Positions 47,101 through 55,397 of a stretch of DNA of 55,397 bases are shown piece after piece. Numbering within the stretch: the first letter of the stretch is position 1; each line of letters opens with the position of its first letter. The stretch lies in NCBI GenBank assembly GCA_028456385.1, contig JALNQF010000277.1:1-55397 (forward strand). Direction: 5' to 3'. The position numbers and the translations under genes are program-made. The notes under the pieces were generated by a model. The model was not told where the DNA came from, did no database searches, and worked only from the letters and a program-made list of their open reading frames with translations. The DNA is from Ophiosphaerella korrae. Lineage: Eukaryota > Ascomycota > Dothideomycetes > Pleosporales > Phaeosphaeriaceae.

Positions 47101-50100
47101 TCTAAGTATACAAATATAAATATATCTAAGTACTCTCTTAGTACTATGTTAATTTGTTCTTAGAACGCAGCTAGTACGTTCGTTAATCTAAACAGTATAA
47201 CTAAATATTTGTATAGTCCCTATTATGTTCTAAATGCTATTTTCTATTTATCGCCTTCTTTAATTCTAATCTAGTAATAGGCGTTCTAGATATCTAGTTT
47301 TGTAAAGATTTTTACTTTCTTTAGTCTAGCTTATATTTTGTCTATTTATAGTAAGGGGTATTAGTTTTTGTTTATAACTACGTTAGTTTTCTTAAAGTCT
47401 ATGTAGGGCCTTTTATTACTTATTCTCTTTTTATCTATAAATATAAGTTTATATACTACTAAGGATTTAGATTCTCTTATCTATCCTTTCTTAATTACGT
47501 TTTTGATAAATACTTGTTTAATCTTAGATTCTTCTTCTATTTTTCTATAGACTAGGCTCTATCTAACGTTTTTTCCTTCTTCTATTTCTATTGCTAAGTC
47601 CTATAGCTAGTGTTCTAGAAGGTAGTCTTTTAGCTCTATAAGCTATAGTTCCTATTTCTTGTATTCTTCTAGGAATTCTCCTTTATAGGTGCTTATATTA
47701 GCTCTTAGCTTCTCTATTTTATAGTAGCTAATTCTTCCTATTCTCTAATTAATATATAAGTTAACTATCTATAACTATAGTATTCCTAGTATAATTTCTT
47801 GTTTATTATTAATTGTCGTTATATCTATAACTATATTGTTAATCTTTATCTCTTCTAACTCTAGTATAGAGGGAATTGTTTTAAACCTAATAGGTTCCTA
47901 GAATAGTTTTCCTTTAATTATACTTAGTTGTCGAGGGTACTTCTTTATTATATAATATATTTCTTAGTTTTCTATAAACTTCTTTAATATAAAGTTTTTT
48001 ATAGCTCTACTATTAATTATTAATTATACTTTCTTTCTTTAGTATATACCTATTTTTGTAATATATAGGCCTCCTACACCTTTTAACTATTCTTATTTAG
48101 GTATCTTTGTAAATTGTCTATTCTTCTAGGGCTATAGCCTTACTTTAAGTTTATATTCTTTGTATTTTAGATATTTATCGTATATGTATTTGTACTATAG
48201 TCCTCTTTAGACGCATTTCTTAGATAGTTTTAGGCTAGGTCTTACTATTAAATATCTATCTTCTAGGATTATTTCCTATCCTTAGATGTCCTTTACTAGA
48301 ATTGCTCTCGTGTAATTATAGCTTTTCTTTCTTATTAGCTATACGCTATTATTTGTCTTAGAGTTTCTATATATAGTATAATTCTTATCTAGGTATAATA
48401 TCTATAATACTTTAAAGTGTACTAGATGTTCTAGATCTATTATCTTATTATCTCTTTTCTAGTACTTATCCTTCCTAGGTGTCTTTATTGTTAGGATATA
48501 GTATACTACTAGTACTCTTAGTATATAGGCTTTATTAATCTATTACGTTTTTTTTATAAGGTATTACTACTCTCTTTATATAGGTATTCTTCCTACTATA
48601 ACTATATACTAGTTTATTTATTCCTAAAATAGTATAAACTTTATTTCTTTAGGATTACATTCTTTCTAGTCTTTGTACGCTTCCTCTATACTTATAACTA
48701 TTAAGTATATCTAAATAAACTTCTATTCTTTGTTTTATTCCTCTATATCTATTATTGTATAGCTATTATAGCTATATACGTCTAGTTAGGTATACTCTAT
48801 ACTTCTTATACTAACTTACTTCTTACTTTCTTGTAGTTCTTTAGAAGAAGCTGTAGTAGTCTCTTTATCTAGTACTAGTTCTTCAGCCTAGATTAATAGT
48901 ACTAAGAGCTCTTCCTTCTCTAAATCTTCTATTAGTAAGTCTATTACGTGTACTATCTCTTTTAGCTACGCTTTTGTTCTTTCTTTTATTACTACTACTC
49001 TATTTCTCTTTTATAGGAAATATCCTACTCCTTACTTACTAGAAAGATATATATAGTAGTTGTCTTTATAACAAAAGGTCTAATAGAGTATTACGTACTA
49101 TAATTCCTTACTCTTAGCTACCTTCTCCTAAGGTTTAGCTTATGCTTATAGTACTTCCTTCTTTTTCTCTATTATCTTTAACTAAGTTTCTTTCTTTAGG
49201 TCTTTACTTCTATAGTCTTTTGTAAAGTATCTTAGTTTCCTATATTTATAGTATACTATATCCTTCTTCTTTTATAATTAGTAATCCTTTATATAGTAAC
49301 CTTTCTTGCTATAATTAAAGTACGTAAAGTCTTTATTCTTTTTCTTCTTCTTATCCTTGTTTACGTTAAGGATTATAGGGTCTCTAGTATCTTAATTTCT
49401 TAGTTAGGTGCTATACTTGTTCTTTTTCTATTCTTGAAGATTATTATTAATTTATATTACCTATTACTTTAGGGCTTCTAATATCCTAGGCTTCTCTATA
49501 TAGATTATTTTGTATTAAATTTTTATATTTAATTTTTGTTTAAATTGTAATATTAAGGATACTTTATTCTATTCTATATTCTAAGCTAGTTATTTAAACT
49601 ATAATATATATTCTAGAATACTCTTACTTTGTACGAGCCTCTCGAGTTTCTCCTTAGCTTACTAGGTAATATCTATATCCCTAAATACTACTCTTATTCG
49701 TTTAGTAAAGTATTTATAACTTCTAAAGATAGCTCTAGTTTCGTCCTTCTATATTATTAGTGTATATATTAAATAATCTATCTAGTAGGGTTTATACTAT
49801 CTTATTACGTCTTCTTTAAGATATAATCTAATATATATTACCTTCTTTTCTTCTATATTAAAGTATAGTACTTATATATCTATCTAGAGTTATGCTAAAG
49901 CTATAAAAGGTCTTAGTTTCTCTCTTGTTCTATTAAACTTTTTAAGGATAGGTATTTTAGGTAGTTTCTTTGTTACGCTTATCTCTAGTTGTTAGGTAAT
50001 TAGTTTTATCTAGTTTTATCCTTTAATAATAGCTTTAATCTAGGCTTTATTCTACTTTAAGTAGTCTTGTAGTTTTTTGTTCTACGTCTCTAAGGCGTTA

Positions 50101-50292
50101 ATTACTATTTTTATATCTTCTTTCTTATCTATTAGTTTGTTAATGCGTTCCTTAATTATTTCCTATATAGTACTATCTAACTTATAACTACTCTTAGGGG
50201 CTTTACTAGTTTTAGTTAAACTTTCTACTATCGTGTTAGCTAGACTACGCGCTACTTACGCTTCGCTTCTTATAATAACTAAATTAGTAAAG

Positions 50293-50741
50293 TGTTATAG
50301 GGCTAATTACTAGGGTTAACTTCCTAGTACCTAAGGAGTTATTAGTAGATTATAAGTTAATATTAAAAGCTCGTATAGTAATCTATAATAACTATAAACA
50401 ATAGAAGATATTTTGCAACTATCTTGTATTAGCGTTCTATAGTTAAAGGATTAAATTACTAATACTATCCTAATAATACGTATTGTTGCTAACTATATAC
50501 TTGTACTATCTATCTAGCTTCGCGACTTCGTAATTACTAAGATCGCGAATTTATAAATTTGTTACGTGTCTAGCTTTATAACTTTATAAACGCTAAGATT
50601 ACAAATTTATAAATTTGTTACGTGTCTAAGTTATAGTGTACTTCCTAATCTAGGTTGTTACCCTGCTTATCCTATATTTTGTTAGTAACTAAGTCGGGAC
50701 TAATTAGTTCTATCTAGTATTCTCTTGTTATAGTCGTAACA
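50293..50741 (-). repeat. 5' LTR of element D
   Basis: 449 bp, same termini as the left LTR, differing mostly by C/T and G/A transitions. It is followed by TTACC. Confidence 0.92.
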
Positions 50742-50746
50742 TTACC

Positions 50747-51157
50747 CTTATTATTAGAGTTAACTAAGTCTAGCTTATACTACACCTAGAGATAATTTAT
50801 AAGTACGCTGCGTATACTTACTTTAGCCTAATTATATTAGAATATATTTAGATTGCGTTAGCAACGTGTTTTAATATATACACTGTACAGGGTACTATTA
50901 TTATACTAGAAGCGACAATAGATCTTGCTAAAATAGACAATTAGGTTACTGTTTGCATTTTCTTCGAATAGCTTAAGGCTATAGGGAGGATTTGCTTTGT
51001 AGTAGAGATAGGATAGCTAGAATATGTTTAGAGCGCGATTAAATTACGTTTTAGTTGACTTATATAGCTGTTGAGAATTCCTAGCATTATGTTAAGATCG
51101 CGTTAAGATTATGTTGCAAACTTGTTGTTAACGTGTTCTAGTAATATTGTGTTTAGG
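50747..51157 (+). pseudogene. 3' part of the element 1 gene, after the gypsy insertion
   Basis: Resumes the intron-array style: an intron-like block with AACGTGTTTTAATA ending near 50,890, then an exon readable as GTIIILEATIDLAKID and KAIGRICFVVEIG with two RIP-type stops, then another block with GCGCGATTAAATTACGTTTTAG ending near 51,054. The final 100 bp carry several GCGTTAAGA/AACGTGTTCTAG motifs before the terminal region. Confidence 0.5.
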
Positions 51158-51303
51158 TTAAACTCGCTTAGAGTTGTGCGCATGCACTAACCTGAGCCCG
51201 GCGTAGTCATCACATATATGGCCTAGCGCTGTTTCCATGGCATCCCCGGCTAATCTTGCTATGGCATCCTCGGCTAACCCATGGTTAGATGACATGCCAA
51301 CAC
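51158..51303 (-). repeat. Right terminal region and inverted repeat of element 1
   Basis: 51261-51297 is the TIR. 51158-51186 (GTTAAACTCGCTTAGAGTTG) is inverted relative to 54301-54326 in element 2. Between them two ATGGCATCC.CGGCTAA units form a short tandem repeat. A 105-codon minus-strand ORF overlapping this segment is not a gene. Confidence 0.7.
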
Positions 51304-51546
51304 CAGTGTGGGTTGAGACGTGATGCGTTAGCCAATCTTGGCATACATTAGTGTGCTGATATATCCAAAGCTGAGAATAACTGTGGCGCACGCCTCCTCT
51401 CACTGATTGCTGCAATTTACCTGCTCCAGCACAGCGCGCGTAAGCTACAGTTCGCACACTTACAGTACCCACCACCTGTTTCCACGTTTCGAGGATTTTA
51501 TGGCTAAGACTAACTATATGTCGTCACGCATCAGTGCACTTTTGAA

Positions 51547-53976
51547 TCAGATAGCACCTTTGTCGAGCAGCAGCTTCAAGATCTGCTCGTGGCCTCCTTT
51601 TGAAGCCGCATAGAGCGCGTTGCCGTAGTATGCATCTTGCGCGTTGATGTTGGCGCCCTTATCGAGTAGCAGCTTCACGATCTGCTCATAGCCTCCTTCT
51701 GAAGCCGCACAGAGCGCCTTACCGTTGTTGACGTCGGCGCCCTTGTCGAGCAGCAGCTTAGCCACCATATAGTGCCCTAGGAGCGCAGCGTATATCAGCG
51801 AGCCTCGACCTCGCCCGTCTTTCACATTAACTGCACTTGTTTCTCCTTCTCCTGTTATTCGTAGTAAGTCATTCACTGCCTCACACAGCCCGAATCTTGC
51901 TGCCCAATGGAACCCGGTAGTAGCAGGATACCTCCTACTGTACCCTTGGTACTTGAAGTCAGGGCTAAATAATACCTCCACAGCACACGAAAATGTACCA
52001 GTGCAAGTAATCAATCTACGAGTCAGATGAGCAACCTTAGCTTCGACAGGTCTTGCATGTTCGCCACCATATTTAGCTGCGTAATCGAGAAACTCGAACT
52101 GGCGCAACCTCGCTTAAAGCTCTTCATCAGTAGCACAGCTTCCGCTCTCAAACACGCTGAACGACAGGTAAGTCAGACATCTCTCTGCGATAGGCACTTC
52201 TCCTTCTAGACTTATCCTAGAGCTAATACGCTCAAAGTATTCTTGCGTAGTATAGTGCACAAGACAGATAATAGCGCTCTCCTAATCAACTACAACCAGG
52301 CCTGCACATACAGATACTATATTATCTACGTCCGGTTTATTTTCTACGTCCAGCTCTACTTCGCCAGGCTCCACTACAAGGGCACAGCATATCTTACTAG
52401 TAGTAAGCGGTCGCTTAGCGAATGTAATCCATGTAAGAACATTTTTTACTAGTATCTAATCGCTATATAGCTAGCCTTCAATTCTAGTAAGAGCGTCACT
52501 ATACGCACTATTAAGTACAGCTACACCTTTTAAGAGCTTTGCGAGGGTTACTTTAACGTCTTTTATAGTCCTCTTGTCTACTAGAGAGTCTATATATAGG
52601 TAAGTAAAAAAGAACCTAAAAATGTATAAGTTTACATAGTTACTTAGACAGAAGAATTATCTTACATTCTGTCTATAGCCTCTACTATCTTTTCTTACAC
52701 TATCGCCTATAGTGCTACATTACGCTAAATATATACAGGTAGCTAGTATATCTAACTAGCTACAAATTACTTAACATCCTTATTACTAGCCTTTACTTCT
52801 AGCCTTAGTACTAATTAAAAAGCGTCTTCAACATATAGTACAAAACGCGAGGTAGCTATTAATTAAACGTCTACTACTATTTATAGATCGCGAAGCTTAG
52901 CTACTAGCTACTAACGTGTTTTGCTCTAATATTTATCTAACGCGTTAACAACAATATAAATACGCAGTAACTATAAGACTACTTCTTAAAGAGCGCTACA
53001 CACATCGTTAAGCAATAGCTTCGTTCCTTAGCTAGAGTGCTTTTAGTATAACTATTCTACAGGGCTTAGCACTAATAGTCGACCCTAGCCTAGCTATTTA
53101 AGAATAGCTGCTAGTATACTAGTAGTATCCTAATCCGCTTAAGATTTATAGTTGTAGTAAATATACGCAACTCTATATTAGCTGTTTAGAGCTAAGTCTA
53201 AAAGCTAGTTAATAGCGATAGTAGCTACTATAGTCTTGCCTGCTCCTAGGATTCTAGGACAAAAGAGCGTAGTCTTAGCCTCCTTTAGCTATCGTGACAC
53301 TTTAGGTGCGTCTAGGAACTACTAGCCTATCCCTTCCTGCCTACGCTTTATAATGTTCGATTACTAGGTAGAATAGTTACTAGATAATAACTAATCTAGA
53401 ACAATACGCTAACTTACAGTAGCCTATATATACTAGAATTTATTAATAGTAGATTAGATAGCCGATACGTCTATTTAAATAGAATCTATATCGTCTTTAA
53501 TAGCTTAGGAGAGTTTACTTATACGTTTAAGCTTAATAGTAGTATAGTATAGACATAGAGGCTTACAAGTAATCTATCTATAAGGCAATCTCTATTAGCG
53601 TCTTTAGCTGCTCTATCTAAGCCAGAATAGCGTCTAACTCTTCTTTCTTAAACTTCTATATTAAAGCTTCACTAACTTTCTTTAGCTAACCTCTGTTAGT
53701 TATCTTTATTTGCAAGGTTTCGAGCGCTTACTTAAACTAGTTAAGCGGCCCCTTCTTAACTACAAGCGCTTGCACCACAGTAAACCATAGCTAATAGCTA
53801 TGTCCCTCCTCTAGTCGAAACCGCAAGTTTGTTAGGAGATTGTAGATGTTGCTAGCTTCAATCGCGCACTGCGCACGGCCTTTAGAAGCGTCCTTAACGT
53901 CGTTTAGGTAGGATAGGACTTTGGCTAAGAGCTAGAGGATAGCGATGATGCTGGCGGTTGCACTGAGCGGATCCAT
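51547..53976 (-). pseudogene. NACHT-ankyrin STAND (NLR-like) gene, RIP-degraded
   Basis: ATG at 53976 starts MDPLSATASIIAIL, a TAG, then AKVLSYLNDVKDASKGRAQC, the typical N-terminal domain of fungal STAND proteins. Further down, several broken frames give FLDAPKVSR, KEAKTTLFCP and the P-loop ILGAGKTIVATIAI at about 53,265-53,225. The 3' part, 52107-51547, is open and holds ankyrin repeats (LLLDKGADVNNGKALCAASE, LLLDKGANINAQDAYYGNAL), an apparent truncation after about three repeats. Stops in the N-terminal and NACHT parts are of RIP type; the ankyrin part is much less affected. Such proteins act in non-self recognition and regulated cell death. It lies directly between element 1 and element 2. 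Confidence 0.78.
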
Positions 53977-54235
53977 GTCGCAGAGATACGAGGCACGAAC
54001 GCAGAGCACAAGCGATCGTCAAGCTGAGAGAAAGGTAGCATGATGAACGAGCAGCCAGGCAGACAAGGTTGTGGACTGCAGTAAGGCTGAGCGAAGGCGC
54101 TTTCCGTGCATCATGGAACACTGCCACGCTTTATCGATAAGCTTGCTCTCTACTACTCACAGCCTGGTGCCACAGCTACTTTTGAACGCTAGCCCTAGGT
54201 GGCCATGATGTGGCTTGCCATGCTGTTTCGAGCGT
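53977..54235. other. 5' flank of the NACHT-ankyrin pseudogene
   Basis: GC-richer, not RIP-depleted; presumably the old promoter. The 77-codon ORF at 53894-54127 overlaps the true start in another frame and is rejected. Confidence 0.4.
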
Positions 54236-55397
54236 GTCGGCATGTCAACTGACTATGGATTTGCCTCGGTTGAGATGGCAATGCCAAGCTAGGTTTGGCG
54301 CGTGCGCAGCTCTAAGCGAGCTTAACTTAACTTAGCCCCAACACAACATTTTTACAACATGTTAACATCACGTTCGTAACACGTTCCTACGCACATAATA
54401 CAACACTACTAAAAAATAGTTTATAAGACTCTAGTACAAAATATAGGTTAATAAAACATATTATAAAGTTATTCTAATTATATTCTAGTATAACTACTAA
54501 TATTATATTAACCTAATATTAGTACCTTAAGGATTAGAGCTATTTTAGCTTAATAATAGTAGTAACCTAGTAGTAGAGATTAGAGAGTTATTTTATAGGG
54601 CTTAAGTAGGTAATAGTATCTATAGAGTAAGAATATATTTATAAAATATTTTAAGTATATTCTAATTAATATAGTAAAAATTAGGTATAAGAGGTAGCCT
54701 AAAAACTTATATTAAAAACTAGTATAGATATAGTAATATTACGCTATATAAGAATACTAAGAAGTAGATTTACTATAGTATCCTTACGCTATTAATAGGT
54801 AAGTGTATAGAACGCGTTTAAAACGCGTTCTAATTATATTCTAGATTAGTACTAAGAAGTTATAGAGGAGTATAATTATATATTAGATAAGTAAGTTATT
54901 AAAATAGAGTAATAGCGCTAGCTATATTAGATACTCTCTAAAGATCTACCTAAAATCTACTTATTTAAGATTAGTACTAAGGTAAAATAAGTTTAGAAGC
55001 TATTTTAAACGTATTCTAATATAGCTATAGCTTAATCTTAATTGTATAAGTAACTATTCTAGGCGCTTAGGCTAGGTTATACCTTATAATACGTATAAAG
55101 AAAATTTTAAGAATAATATAACTAGTAAGTATACTAGAATATACTTAAAGCGCGTTTCTAAATATTCTAAGATATAAATTTAATTTTAATATTAATAAAT
55201 ATAGTAATAAAGTAGAAAGTAGTTAATATTATAAGAATATTAATTAGTAGGAGATTTAGGTATCTTTATACTAGCTATCTTAAAGAAGATCTAAGCTAAT
55301 TTCTAGTAGATTAGTAGAACAAGTTTTAATATAGATTAAAACGTGTTCTCTAGTAAATAGATAATAAGAGGTTTTAGTTTAGTAGTTTTCTTTAATA
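54236..55397 (+). mobile_element. Element 2: second member of the intron-array family, cut by window edge
   Basis: Starts GTCGGCATGTCAACTGACTA, related to the termini of element 1. The CTCTAAGCGAGCTTAAC block (54309-54326) is inverted relative to the right end of element 1. A possible start (now ATACAACACTACTAA, formerly ATG-type) lies near 54,398 after an AACACGTTCCTACGCACAT leader that matches the leader at 38,609-38,623. Introns of the same design are at 54447-54488 and 54799-54844 and perhaps near 55,010. The exon text differs from element 1, so it is a relative, not a copy. Strongly RIP-depleted. Confidence 0.55.

Larger units (their letters stand above)
43703..50741 (-). mobile_element. 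Complete Ty3/gypsy chromovirus D, nested in element 1
   Basis: 7,039-bp minus-strand element with two 449-bp LTRs and a perfect 5-bp target duplication, TTACC (43698-43702 and 50742-50746). The polypurine tract lies next to the left LTR at about 44,152-44,170. It is the same family as A, B and C, but keeps many TG/CA dinucleotides they have lost, and its RT active site still reads YLDD (47108-47097). Stops remain in all domains, so it is inactive, but it is the youngest copy here. Confidence 0.92.
38436..51303 (+). mobile_element. Uncharacterised TIR element with an intron-array gene (element 1), interrupted by gypsy D
   Basis: Inverted termini: 38442-38478 and the reverse complement of 51261-51297 agree at 35 of 37 positions. 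A 9-bp direct repeat, CAGTGTGGG, lies just outside at 38427-38435 and 51304-51312, a candidate target-site duplication of MULE-like length. Removing the nested retrotransposon and one TSD copy gives about 5.82 kb. Subterminal tandem repeats lie at both ends. The interior is RIP-depleted of CA and TG, which implies a repeated family, and a second copy starts near 54,240. No known transposase could be read, so superfamily is open. Confidence 0.65.

Noticed and set aside
51158..51475. 105-codon minus-strand ORF
   Set aside because: It runs across the terminal repeats of element 1 and shares a short peptide with an ORF at 38430-38618 only because both lie in the inverted repeats.

Overview
The window looks like an accessory region of a filamentous ascomycete (Pezizomycotina) nuclear genome. 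Evidence: short GT-AG introns of about 45-95 bp with CTAAC/CTGAC-type branch points, fungal families (CYP505 fused P450-reductase, Rds1-type ferritin-like protein, ANTH/AP180, STAND/NLR genes), and extensive repeat-induced point mutation (RIP). In the AT-rich blocks the dinucleotides CA and TG are almost absent while CG, CC and CT persist. This is the classical CpA-to-TpA outcome, and it fills old coding frames with TAA and TAG (former CAA, CAG and TGG codons). Genus cannot be decided from what I see.

Layout. 1-15,686 is a RIP-saturated block: a chromodomain Ty3/gypsy element on the minus strand (A, cut by the window edge) inserted in an older copy (C), followed by a complete plus-strand copy (B, 7,427-14,470) and an unidentified AT-rich repeat. 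15,687-38,435 is a gene island of near-normal composition. It holds a CYP505 gene and a divergent MFS transporter, a MADS-like small protein, a coiled-coil protein, decayed unknown genes, an NB-ARC/TPR NLR with an N-terminal PP-type amyloid motif (two single-base frameshifts), a ferritin-like Rds1 protein, a 2-Cys peroxiredoxin, an unknown 275-residue protein and an ANTH-domain paralog. No rRNA, tRNA or CRISPR was recognised.

38,436-51,303 is a DNA transposon-like element that I cannot assign to a known family. It has 37-bp terminal inverted repeats (35 of 37 identical) and a candidate 9-bp target duplication (CAGTGTGGG). Its degraded gene is interrupted about every 240 bp by short introns of 42-51 bp that resemble each other and share the palindrome GAACGCGTTC, a motif also present near the element ends. 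A gypsy element (D, 43,703-50,741, TSD TTACC) is nested in it. A second related element begins near 54,240 and leaves the window. Between the two lies a RIP-damaged NACHT-ankyrin STAND gene on the minus strand.

Working together: the CYP505 and MFS genes are a plausible divergent oxidise-and-export pair. The two STAND genes show that this accessory region carries self/non-self recognition genes that are being lost by frameshift and RIP. The intron-array element is the strongest candidate for a previously undescribed system.
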